Under the pieces are notes generated by a model. It saw only the letters and a list, made by a program, of their open reading frames with translations. It was not told where the DNA came from and did no database searches. Of a stretch of 64,000 nucleotides of DNA, positions 21,512 through 32,328 are shown piece by piece. A program made the position numbers and the translations under genes. The stretch's first letter is position 1. Every line of letters begins with the position of its first letter. The stretch is from NCBI RefSeq assembly GCF_963583255.1, contig NC_084819.1:15903616-15967615 (forward strand), given 5' to 3'. Source of the DNA: Pyrus communis (Eukaryota > Streptophyta > Magnoliopsida > Rosales > Rosaceae).

Positions 21512-23202
21512 ATGGATGAAAACCCCAACCCGACGAGTCCGCCACCGCCGCCCAAGAAGCCGCCCATTCCGCCGTATGTGAAGGCGCTGTCGGGCTCGCT
21601 CGGGGGCATCATGGAGGCCGCATGTCTTCAACCGATCGATGTAATCAAGACCAGGCTCCAGCTCGACCGGACCGGCACCTACAAGGGAATCGTCCACTGC
21701 GGCGCCACTGTCGCCCGCACCGAAGGCGTCAGGGCTCTCTGGAAGGGGCTCACCCCATTCGCCACCCACCTGACATTGAAGTACGCGCTCCGGATGGGCT
21801 CCAACGCCATGCTGCAGGGCGCGTTTAAGGACGCGAAGACCGGGAAGGTCAGCAACCACGGCCGGCTCATTTCTGGGTTCGGAGCTGGAGTTCTCGAAGC
21901 TCTAGTCATTGTTACTCCTTTTGAGGTCTGTGCATTGTTTTGAAGTGTTCAATTGAAAAAGTTGACAACTTTTCTGGAATTTCGTAACGTGGATTGGATT
22001 TGTATTTTGGATTTCAGCTGGTATTTTATTCATTTTATACGAGCGATATTCTACTTTAAACTAATCGTAAGTGGACGGGGATTCGGACTCAGGTGCATAT
22101 GTAGCACATTTGCTAGAGCCATTGTAGCTATGTCAGAATGCCTAAATTTGATTTGTTACTACTTATGGATTTTGTCTACGATTGACAATGGGGTGGTTTA
22201 ATTTAGTTAATGAAAAGCTAAATTTATAAATTTTGAAGCAAGGCAGTTGGGAGTGCGAGGAGTGCGAGGACTTTGAGATTTTAGTGACTGATAGAGAATT
22301 CGGGGAAGATACTGATTCAATTTGTTTACTTTGGGACCGAGCGTCTTTTATGTTTTCAATCGCACATTGCACTTAATTAAGTTGTACTGTTTGTTGTTAG
22401 TTTTTGTCCAAACATGTACGAACTCTAAGCATCGATCTGGTATTGTTTAAAATTGTGCTGTTAGGTGCATTTTATACTCGGTTTACAGCTGAAATGGTTG
22501 GCTGGTTATATGGCATTGTTGGCTTGAGTCGGTTAGTTATACTCTTGAGAGATCTCCTTTATGAATCTTCGTGTGCAGGCTAACATAGTTCATTCAATAC
22601 AACAAAGATATCATGCGTGTTCATTGTCGGCATGGTCTTGATTTGGAATTTAATTGATGCAGGTGGTGAAAATTAGACTACAGCAACAAAAAGGATTGAG
22701 TCTTGGGCTTCTGAAGTATAAGGGTCCTATTCACTGTGCTCGTACAATCATCCGGGAGGAAGGTCTCCGTGGGCTCTGGTCAGGTGCGGCTCCAACTGTT
22801 ATGCGCAATGGGACGAACCAGGCCGCAATGTTTACAGCCAAAAATGCGTTTGATGTCCTCTTGTGGAAGAAACATGAAGGAGATGGGAGAGTCCTGCTGC
22901 CATGGCAGTCCATGATATCGGGTTTCCTTGCAGGCACAGCCGGCCCAATTTGCACCGGTCCCTTTGATGTTGTGAAAACTAGGTTGATGGCTCAGAGCCG
23001 AGGTGTTGATGGCAAGATGAAATACAAGGGCATGGTCCATTGTATTAGGACAATATACGCAGAGGAAGGGCTTCTAGCTTTGTGGAAGGGACTGCTGCCT
23101 CGGCTCATGAGGATACCACCCGGGCAGGCCATTATGTGGACTGTGGCTGACCAAGTGATAGGACTGTATGAGAAACGATATCTTCCCAATGCATCCTTAT
23201 AG
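21512..23202 (+). CDS. SFC1: Mitochondrial succinate/fumarate carrier
   Basis: Two exons, 21512-21925 and 22663-23202, 317 aa. The protein belongs to the mitochondrial carrier family: three repeats of about 100 residues, each with the signature PxDxxK/R. These read PIDVIKTRLQ (exon 1), PFEVVKIRLQ (across the intron) and PFDVVKTRLM. The sequence is most like the plant succinate-fumarate carrier (SFC1, related to yeast Sfc1/Acr1), which exchanges cytosolic succinate for matrix fumarate and links lipid-derived carbon to the TCA cycle in seedlings. A proline-rich head (PPPPPKKPPIPPYVKALSGS) precedes the first helix. Exon 1 is GC-rich and exon 2 is not. The intron splits the second signature exactly. 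No defects. Confidence 0.92.
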
Positions 23203-24029
23203 GTATCATCATTTAATTGGTTTGCTTGTTCCGGTTTTCAATTCCATTGCAAGAACACATTCCTCAATCATCTTAATTTAGCAGTTAGCGTTTCTTCATT
23301 GTGTTTCTTCGGCTTCCCCAAATGTACACCGGTTCTTTAAGACCTTATCAATATTTTTGATGATCGGTAGGAGAATAGGCAACTTCTCATCTCAATAGAA
23401 ATAAACTCCATATGTAGCAGATATGATTGCAAGGATGTCTCAACCGAATCACAATTTTTGTGTTCTCTGTTCAATTTTTATCAAGAATCGATTGTTATAG
23501 AACCATCATCTCCAAAACTTTAGAGAATGTTATGAAATTTTTAATGATTAAGTTCTCTTATTTTTTTGTAATCTTAAAGTAACTGTACTTAGAGTTGATG
23601 TGTCGGTGTTAGAGTGGGAGAAATTCTAGGGTTGGGGCATCTAGACCACGTGGCTATATGACCACATTTTTGGTGTCCCTAATCCTCGTTTGTTTTATAA
23701 TTTATACTATATATAGGCGTCCGAACTCAAGAATTGCTCAATAAAGTAGAGAGTAGTAACTAGGGGAAATTTTCTAGTTGTGACACCTGTTAAATGTTCT
23801 CGGAGTAGATTATGAGCATGCGTTAAAGCCACAAAAGCTAAGCAGGAACGTGCTATGTCACATGCTACTTGTTTATATTGTAGCACAAACATGCTATGTA
23901 TATAATTCACGAAAATGAAATTTCCAGCCTAGGATGGTTAAACGATAAAGTATGAAAGAAATTGGGAAATTGGAGTCCTTTTAATAGATTTCAATCCAAT
24001 ATCCAAGCAATTTTCTAAAATACTAGAGC
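23203..24029. other. 3' flank and spacer
   Basis: Likely 3' UTR of the carrier, then AT-rich sequence with no recognised gene. Confidence 0.35.
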
Positions 24030-24032
24030 TTA

Positions 24033-25060
24033 GGCCATCTCCAACCGAATACTGGTAAGATGGTTCGTTTTAGCCCTTTGGTCATTCAAGAAATTAATAT
24101 TTTAATGAACAACACATGATCATATTTCTTACCATCTCCAACTAAGGGTCAAATGGCCATAGGGCTCGTTTTAGCCCTGTCACAAAAAATCATCTCCAAC
24201 TGAGGGCCAAATATAATTTATTATTTAAAGACTACAACTTAAATTTAAATCCAACAGCTAAGTAACATCAGCTAGCCGTTGGATTTGAATTTTTTTGGGC
24301 TATAAATATGGTAGATATTGGGCTATAATTCACACACATTTGAATTCAATCTATTTCAAATCAATCTCTTTCAATTCAAGTTTACAATGAATTCCAACTT
24401 TGGATCATCTTTGGATTCCAACTGGGGGTCCTCATCCAATTCCAAATTGGAAGAATAATGGACACATATGAGATGAGAAGATAAGGAGTCTAATGAAGAC
24501 GAGTACCTCCGCGAGCCAAATCAAGAAGATCTGGATCGACTCCTTCGCAAAGTTGAAGATTGTGGGTTTCCGAGCATAATAGGGTCATTACACTGCATGC
24601 AGTGGGATTGGAAGAACTGTCCCACTGGATGGCAATGAGGCTTATGCAGAAAGTCTAGAAAGTCAACTGTTGTGTTAGAGGCGGTTGCCTCGTACGACAT
24701 ATGGATATGAGATGCTTTCTTTGGAGTCTTTGGATCCCAAAATGACATTACAGTTCTTGGGCGTTCACCCCTCTTCAATAGTCTGACGGAAGGTAAAACA
24801 CCTTAACTTAACTACTACATCAACAATTGTCAGTACAATATGGGGTATTACTTGGTATATGACATCTACCCAAAGTGGGCAACACTTGTCTAAGCAATTC
24901 CAAACCCTGCGAATGACGTCGAAAAGTTGTTTATTTACACCAAGAGGCATACTAGAAAGATGTTGAGAGAGCTTTCGGTATTCTACAAGCACGGTAGAAG
25001 ATCATCAGCGAACCGGCAAGAGGGTGGAGTCAAGAAAATTTGGACTCTCATATTCTAAGA
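24033..25060 (+). pseudogene. PIF/Harbinger transposon with dead DDE transposase
   Basis: The left end TTAGGCCATCTCCAACCGAA matches the element at 62475. No right terminus was found; similarity ends near 25060. Read with frameshifts and stops, the interior (about 24387-25050) gives a HARBI1/DDE_Tnp_4 protein: GFPSIIGSLHCMQWDWKNCP, VLEAVASYDIWI, FGSQNDITVLGRSPLF, then the NMGYYLADDIYPKW-equivalent and VERAF-type region. The first catalytic Asp (IDCMHW in relatives) is His here; the second (QNDI) is kept. Several in-frame stops show it is inactive. Confidence 0.8.
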
Positions 25061-26100
25061 TGAGAATATAAGCTTGTTTAGAGAATGTTTTAAATAATTG
25101 AAATATGGTTTTAGATAAAATATTTTTTGAAATCAATTCTTAGTGAAAATGAAAATTAATACTGAAAATACTTAAACTTCTTTTTGAAAGAAGCACACAA
25201 AAAACACTTCATGATACACCTCGACCCGATATCCAAGTGGACACCGATATTGAGGCATGATGGCTGACATCTAGGAGGTGACGAAACTATAACATGCAAT
25301 GATGTGTAAAAAGTGAAAAAATTAAAACCAAAGTCTTAATCTAAGAGTGAGTATATCGCGAAGAACCATGATTACAAAAGCATGTAGTGTCATAGCACAG
25401 ATAAAAGTACAATAAAGGTAGGAACATTCATATTTTGGGTAGAATGGATATTACACAACTAACAAGAAATGAATTTCCTGCATTATTAGAAGTAGATGCT
25501 AGAATTCGCCAATGAACCATTGCTTGCCACATAATATAGCTACTAAGTTGTGGAGGGGCAAGAAAAAGAAAGTGCGAGTGGACAAAAATACAAATTTATT
25601 AAAACCTTTGCTTTTTGTAACATGGTAACCCATCTTTGCAAAATTCAAATGGTTTCCAAAATATATTACAAATAAGTATGAACACTACAATAATAAATAT
25701 AAAAACAGTTATGCTAAGAATACAATTAAATTACAAATATCTCAAGAAATGTGACACTCTATGCTCATAAAAAATGCAAACATACAACTCTCATGCAAAG
25801 AAAGTAGCTATATGAATAAGCTGAGAGTAATAATCTACGCTCGAGTACTACATAGACGTAAAATTAGTTAAGCTAATCAAATACGAGTCCTAAATGCAAA
25901 AACATCTAGTACAATACTTTAAAATCTGGAATGGATACACTTTGATTTCTATAGATTTTAACTCTTTTAAAATTTTAATTGAGTAACCATACACTTCTAT
26001 AAATTTATTTAAAATCTTAATTGAATACAATGGACTTGTAAAGTTTTTTAAACTTCCAACTGAATGTTGCATGCTAAAGTAGGCCAAAAGTCTTTTGACT
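25061..26100. other. Intergenic, no gene seen
   Basis: AT-rich; nothing recognised. Loosely repeated TTTAAAATCT.AATTGAGTA words near 25965-26030. Confidence 0.35.
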
Positions 26101-26102
26101 TT

Positions 26103-26240
26103 TTTTTTTTTCTAAACAAACAATATTAATTTACTGTAAGAGAGAAAAAGATATAAACTTAACATCATAGTAAACTAGTAATAATGTATTTCAAATTTAT
26201 TTTTGATGAGAATCGAACTGAAACTCTCACATTACAAGTG
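26103..26240 (-). mobile_element. tRNA-derived SINE
   Basis: Minus strand: CCACTTGTAATGTGAGAG, a box-B-like GTTCGATTCTC, then ACATTATTACTAGTTTACTA and an A-rich 3' end (plus T-run near 26100). Same family as 20010, 51236 and 52389. Confidence 0.65.
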
Positions 26241-26286
26241 GGTTACCCTTCTAAAAAAAGGCAATTTTCCGAGTTTTCCCAAAATA

Positions 26287-26353
26287 AAACCCTAACATTA
26301 GCTGCGACGCGAAATCGTATATAAACAAACGCAGCCGCACGTTGAAACCCTAG
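26287..26353 (+). promoter_or_regulatory. Promoter of EBP1: telo-boxes and TATA
   Basis: AAACCCTAA at 26287-26295, TATATAAA at 26318-26325 and AAACCCTAG at 26345-26353. Telo-boxes are common in promoters and leaders of plant ribosome and translation genes, fitting the encoded protein. Confidence 0.6.
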
Positions 26354-26628
26354 CTCTCTCTACCAAGCCACCTTCGTACCGGTTCTATTCGTCCTTTTCT
26401 CTGCTATATTAAACCCAAACCCCAAACACTCACCTCACCCCCTGTACTCCGCTCCATCGCACCTCAAATTTTCCCCCAATCAGGTCTCAGATTATCCAAT
26501 CGGTTTTTTATTTTCGAATTGCCAATGCTAATTTCACAGCAGTTCTTCGACTATGGCTTCTCGATTTCTCATCGGATTTTTGATGTTGTAGGTTTTTGAA
26601 GTCGGAGAATTCACAGAGCTTCCGAACG

Positions 26629-29600
26629 ATGTCGGACGATGAGAGAGAGGAGAAGGAGCTGGATCTCACATCTCCAGAAGTCGTTACCAAATACAAGAGC
26701 GCCGCTGAAATTGTTAACAGTAATTTTCTAGCTCTTTGTATATTCATGTGCTTTTGTGGATGAATGTATTGATTTGCATTTGGGAAAATTTGCAGAGGCT
26801 TTGCAGCTGGTAATATCCGAATGCAAACCGAAGGCGAAGATTGTGGAACTTTGTGAGAAAGGAGATTCATACATCAGAGAGTAAGTAATATATTTAATTT
26901 ACAGTTTTTAAATAACCCCATAAGTTGATTTTTCTTGTTGGCATTGGAAGCTAATTGTTTTTCTTTTGGAAATTTGTGGGATTGTGCTTATTTTTCTCTC
27001 TATTGTAATGCGATGGTTTAATGGGTTGTGTTGTTTTTGTGTATGAAGGCAAACTGGTAACACGTACAAAAATGTGAAGAAGAAGATCGAGCGAGGCGTT
27101 GCCTTCCCGACTTGCATCTCTGTGAACAACACTGTTTGCCATTTCTCTCCTCTTGCTAGTGATGAGTCAGTGTTGGAAGAAGGCGATATTCTGAAGATGT
27201 AGGTTTTGACATATAACCTAACTTTTGTATGTTCTGACATTTTTGAAAGATAGCTTGTGGATTAGATAATTTGATTCGGACTTTTATATCCCAAGTACCA
27301 ACATACCGATGGAGTTTTGTTCTCCTGCAGTGATTTGGGCTGTCATATTGATGGGTTCATTGCCATAGTCGCGCATACTCATGTTCTTCAAGCAGGGCCA
27401 GTCACAGGAAGGGCAGCTGATGTTATTGCAGCTGCTAATACTGCTGCTGAAGTTGCATTAAGGCTTGTTAGGCCAGGGAGGAAGGTAATTTCTTGGATGG
27501 AATTATTACACTTTTTCTGTAATAGGTTACTGGATTGTGTGAGGATGGTTAGTGATTGCATTATTGGTTTGCTTGAATCATTATTGATGTGAAATGGAGT
27601 TTATTGGTCATTAGTTAAGCGTTTTCGCTTTGTGGTCTTCTATTTGATGTTGTACACTTTTTTGTTTTCGTAACCTGAAAAGATGTGTTTTATGCTCGTT
27701 GCACCCCCTGATGATGAAATGTTAGTATAAGCTATGGACTTTCATCCAAATGAAGCTTTTTGTCATAGTTACACTGAAGGGGAAATCTATGTTATTTAAT
27801 TGTCAAGTTGTCATAGTTCCACCACTTAGATATTTTATGTATTTTCTTTTTCAGTTTTTGCCTTGTCATATTCTCAGATGGTAGCTGGTAGGCTTAGATC
27901 TCCACTAGGTTTCCATCTGTCTTTTAGCTAGTGATGTCAAGTTGTTCTACTGCTGATGTGTGTCAATGTACGGTGATAATAACATGTCTTCCTTATGAAT
28001 GAGGGTTTGAAGGCAACTTTGCCGAGGTGATCTATGATAATTTGATTTCCTCTTTTTCCCTGTTGCCTATATTATGCTTGGCCATAGATGGGCTGCTCTG
28101 GTTGGACATATCTACATTGTTCATCTAGTTGTCCTCTGAGCCTACACCACTTCAATCTCCTGGAATATACTTTCTTCACTTATGCATTTTTTATTGTGTT
28201 CCTTGCTTCTATATGATGAATACTTGTCGAAAGCTATGGGCTAACGTCCAAGTGAAGCTTCATGTCATAGTTACTCTGATAGGATTATTATGTGAGCATA
28301 TTTGATAGTTGTAGGCAACTTTGTAGAGGGAGCGATTATCCTATCGGTTTCCTCCTTTCCTTGTTGCCTATATTGACTTGCTACATTTGGTGCGTAGTGC
28401 AGATGTATTTCTTGTCTGTGCAATCATCATTCAAATTAGCTTACATTTAAGGTGTGCCTTTCTTCGAATACTTTACTATATGAAGCAAAAAGAGAAACCT
28501 AATTGATCAATCCATTTTTGTAGGCAACTTTGCCGAGGAAATTGAATCTCATTGATTTCCTCTTTTTCCCTGTTGCCTAAACCAACTGGCTACATTTTGG
28601 TGCTAGTGCAGATGTATATTGTTGTCTGTGCAATTGTCATTCAACTGAGCCTACATGTCTTCCAATTCATACTGTTTGCAATACTTGTAGTCAATTTAAA
28701 CATGTACATAGGATTGCTGTTTGGTGTTCAGAAAAGCATAATTTTTCATCTTCTAGTTCTTTTACTATACTATATGAATTTTTATGTTTTTTTCTTTTTG
28801 TGGCTGCAGAACAAAGATGTAACAGAAGCAATACAAAAGGTTGCAGCAGCTTACGACTGCAAAATTGTTGAAGGTGTTCTTAGCCATCAGCTCAAGCAGT
28901 TTGTGATAGACGGGAACAAGGTCATATTAAGTGCTTCTAATCCAGAGACAAGAGTTGACGAGGCAGAATTTGAGGAGAATGAAGTTTATGCGGTTGATAT
29001 AGTTGCAAGCACAGGTGAAGGCAAGGTAATAAAGGAGTTACAAAAAGCAAGCCCAACTGTCATTGTTATGTTATATAATTATTTGACTTCTAAATCAACA
29101 CATTTATGTCGATTTGCAGCCTAAGCTGCTGGATGAGAAGCAGACTACTATCTACAAGAGAGCTGTTGACAAGAGCTACCACTTGAAGATGAAAGCCTCT
29201 AGGTTTATTTTCAGCGAAATAAGCCAGAAATTTCCCATCATGCCATTCACTGCTAGGTTTGTTAACTTTATGTTATTTCGGTAATTATTTTGTCGTTAGG
29301 TCTTCAGCTTTTACTGGCTTTATTAAAGGTATTTTTCTTTGCATTAGAGCTTTGGAAGAGAAAAGGGCAAGGCTGGGCTTACTCGAATGCGTCAACCACG
29401 AGCTTTTGCAGCCATATCCGGTCCTGCATGAGAAGCCTGGTAACAATCTACCCGCTTGACTGGCTTTCAGGAAATCCTAGTTCTATCAGTCTGATTCTAT
29501 GAATTTGTGATTTGCAGGTGATTTTGTTGCTCATATCAAGTTCACCGTCTTGCTAATGCCAAATGGATCGGACCGGATCACATCTCATCCTGTACAGGAG

Positions 29601-29877
29601 CTGCAGCCCACTAAACAAGTAGATGATCCCGAAATCAAAGCCTGGTTGTCTTTGGCCACAAAGAAGAAGAAAGGTGGTGGAAAGAAGAAGAAAGGTAAGC
29701 TAGATGAATCTATCGATCATGGTTTAAGTACGTCCTGGAGAGATCGTAGGGTCATTTTTTAGACTCTGGATTCTTATGTCTTTGCACGGTGCAGGTAAGA
29801 AGAGCGATAAGCCCGAGGAGTCTACGGAAGCTGAACCGATGGATGCAACAGCAAATGGTGCTGAATCTCAAGCATGA
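26629..29877 (+). CDS. EBP1: ERBB-3-binding protein 1 / PA2G4 homologue
   Basis: Nine exons: 26629-26719, 26796-26880, 27049-27198, 27331-27484, 28810-29025, 29120-29256, 29348-29439, 29518-29694 and 29795-29877; 394 aa. The protein has the methionine-aminopeptidase-like (M24) fold of the EBP1 family. It starts [20 protein letters not shown], includes [39 protein letters not shown] and VVKIVEGV-type segments (read as [16 protein letters not shown]), and ends with a lysine-rich tail [17 protein letters not shown] before an acidic end. The family lacks peptidase activity; it binds RNA and ribosome-assembly complexes in nucleolus and cytoplasm and promotes organ growth in plants. The Lys-rich tail fits nucleolar targeting and RNA binding. 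Intron 4 is 1.3 kb and holds internal repeats. No defects. Confidence 0.95.
28011..28700 (+). repeat. Diverged tandem repeats in EBP1 intron 4
   Basis: Three related units start with GGCAACTTTG at 28012, 28314 and 28523. Each continues with a TTTCCTC.TTTCCCTGTTGCCTA block, and two share TGCAGATGTAT.TTGTCTGTGCAAT. A further pair (AGCTATGG.CT near 27730 and 28231, each with GAAGCTT..TGTCATAGTTAC) extends the pattern upstream. Confidence 0.75.
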
Positions 29878-30790
29878 GCCTTTGTTTTGTGTTTCAATTT
29901 TGGTTCTCCCCACCCACTGTATCTGGTTGGAAGTTGGATATGAATGAATTTAATAGTGTTCAGACGTCGATTCTAGCCGGGTTTTCTCTAATATGCAATT
30001 CCGGAACTTGCGGTTTTTTGTATGTTAGATTTTGTAGTAGAGTAACGTCAAATTTAAAGTTACATAAAAATGTATGGCAATTTACGACATTTGGGAGTTT
30101 GGTTACCGCATGTTGTCCTCAACTTTGGAACACGCTTCATATCGATTGGGATCTTAATAATTGGCGTACGACATTAGGTAAAGCTTGTGAGTTCGAGGTT
30201 CTTTGTGGTTTTCCACTTTTTCAGAGGAAAAAAAAATGAAGATATTGGGGTCCTGTGTGGTTCTCTATTGCTTAGTTCTGAAGTATAATAGTAAAGTGAT
30301 GAGGACAATATTTTGGGGTGGTGGTAGTCACACCTCTTTTTATGTTTTACAGTCTTCTTAATATTCGGATATCAGAGCGAATGAATTGTAAATCAAATGT
30401 TGGAAATTAACAAGGCATGTGTAAGAGGTAAAGATATGTGTGTGAACATCATTGTCCTATTTTTTAACTCTACATTAACTAATGGGAAAAGCATGAGGAT
30501 GAGGTTTTATTAGCTTTTGAATACTATGAGAGCATGTTTGTTCAACAAAGGAGAGGGATGAAGAACTTAGAAATAGTTTGAACTGAGGAAAGCATGTCTG
30601 TTTAACAAAGGAGAAGCATGAAGAACTTAGAAATAGTTGGAACTAAAGAAAGAGAATCTGATCAACTAACTTCTTCTAATTTTTGGTATTTGATTATTTA
30701 ACGGAGAAACGTACACGTTTCTTTTTGCATATGTTAGTAATACAAGAAATGTAAGTGAAAAATATTCATATTTTAATAAAAACAAGAAAC
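29878..30790. other. 3' flank and spacer
   Basis: EBP1 3' UTR, then AT-rich DNA. A short direct repeat (AGCATGT.TGTT.AACAAAGGAGA) occurs at about 30533 and 30590. A weak frame at 29874-30239 has no domain and is not called. Confidence 0.35.
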
Positions 30791-30793
30791 TAA

Positions 30794-31543
30794 GGGGGCA
30801 TTTGTTTGCCCTCACTAAGTTGGACTGGACTGGACTGGACTAACTATTAGTCTAATACTGTGTTTGTTCCATGCTGGGACTAACATTAATGAGACTAAAG
30901 GGGACTAGCATGGACAAAACCCTTCACTAAGAGGTCTTAGCGAGACCCCCCAATAACCATGGGACTAGCTAAGACTATCTTCTCTTTCTCGTCCTCGTCA
31001 TGCTCAACGACCACTCTCGACAGACTCCTCGTCATCTCCGGTCACTAGATCAATCATTAACTTTCCGACTCTCTTTCAGATCCATTTCACAACCAACTTT
31101 CATACAAAATATACCAAATTGAAGCTGGGAGTGACAAAATTACAATTTTACTTGAATCGAGGCCAAAATGTGGTCGAATGTGGCTGGAAAATGACCTGGA
31201 AGTCTCGGCCTGTTTGGGCTTCTTCAAATCCATGACAGATTCGAGCATTCAAAGCTAAGATCTCGGTCCAGGGATGGTGATGAATTTTTTGGCGGTGCTA
31301 ACTTCATCCAATTTAACGAGGAAATGGTAGGAAAAAATGAAGAAAAAGATAAGATCATAATAAAATATTAATAATTTATATATTAAATAATATAATATTA
31401 TAATTTGTTATTATCCAGCTTCTTAGTCCAATACTGCACCAAACGCTTCACTAAGTTAGTCCAGTTTAGTCTAGTCTAAGCCAGTCCAGCTTAGTCTTTG
31501 AAGCTAATCCAGTCCGAGATAGTCCAGCGCAACAAACGCCCCC
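30794..31543. mobile_element. Tourist-like (PIF/Harbinger) MITE
   Basis: Terminal inverted repeats GGGGGCATTTGTT and GGGGGCGTTTGTT (minus strand at the right), with subterminal inverted GACTGGACTGGACT-type repeats. A TAA is duplicated on both sides (30791-30793 and 31544-31546), as expected for PIF/Harbinger. 750 bp, non-coding. Confidence 0.8.
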
Positions 31544-31546
31544 TAA

Positions 31547-32114
31547 AGAATTAAAATGATCTTGCAAGTAAATGTGTTGAAAGTGTTGATTTGATGTTTG
31601 CATTATCTTATGAAACGTATGAGATAATCTTGGGTCAACCTGCCTGACTTTATGAATATATACCCGTCTAGTATTTGACCTATTATCTATTTCTAACTTC
31701 ATGTCTATATGATTGTTATGACTATGTTTGATTTATATTGTCGATATTTTTTTTTTGTGTGAAAATATTGTTGATACTTTAATTACACAGATGTTGATAT
31801 TTTTTCAATCTATATGTTAACAATAATTAGTTATTCACAAAAACTTTGCAGTATAGCTCTTTGATATAATTTTATGTAAGTGAGTAGGTACAAATTCAAC
31901 TCTTGTAAAAACCAAGTTAAATACATAAATAAGACTAACCTATTGTGTTTGTGACCCCGTGGTTAATTTCAAATAAAATTAGCCGCTAAAATTGTAAGGG
32001 CGCGTATGGCACTCCTCTCCGCTGAATCACCCAAACGCAGAGCGTGGAGAACAAAAGCGCGTGTAGGCGGTGCGTTTCCCTAACATTTAACGCAATCAAG
32101 AACGCTGAAATTCC
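31547..32114. other. Spacer and distal promoter of the DnaJ gene
   Basis: AT-rich up to about 31980, then GC-richer promoter sequence. A frame on the minus strand here overlaps the promoter and is not called. Confidence 0.35.
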
Positions 32115-32173
32115 ATTGGTCAGTTTGCGTGGGAACAGGTCATACGGCCACGTGTACCTAACGGCCTTATAAA
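32115..32173 (+). promoter_or_regulatory. Promoter of the ER DnaJ gene: ATTGG, G-box, TATA
   Basis: ATTGG (inverted CCAAT) at 32115-32119, CGTGG at 32128-32132, CACGTG at 32149-32154 and TATAAA at 32168-32173, about 155 bp before the ATG. CCAAT plus CCACG motifs occur in ER-stress elements, but order and spacing (8 bp, ATTGG first) differ from the classical ERSE, so ER-stress control is only suggested. Confidence 0.5.
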
Positions 32174-32328
32174 CCCCGAAGAATCTGGATTCGTTTGGAA
32201 CCCGCGAAGCACCTTTATAAGCCCTCCATTTCAATCTCCTCCTCCTCCCTCCGTCGCTCTCAGCCGAAAAATCCAACAAATCGCGAAGCTCGCAGCCGAA
32301 AAATCTTTGTAAAATTTCGGATTCTGAA

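Noticed and set aside
21464..21909. Minus-strand frames over the carrier gene's first exon
   Set aside because: Shadow frames produced by the GC-rich exon; no domain match and no splice context.
29874..30239. 121-residue frame behind EBP1
   Set aside because: Lies in the presumed 3' UTR, has no recognisable domain and a composition like non-coding DNA.
32115..32132. Classical ER-stress element (CCAAT-N9-CCACG)
   Set aside because: Both half motifs are present, but order and spacing are wrong for the classical element.
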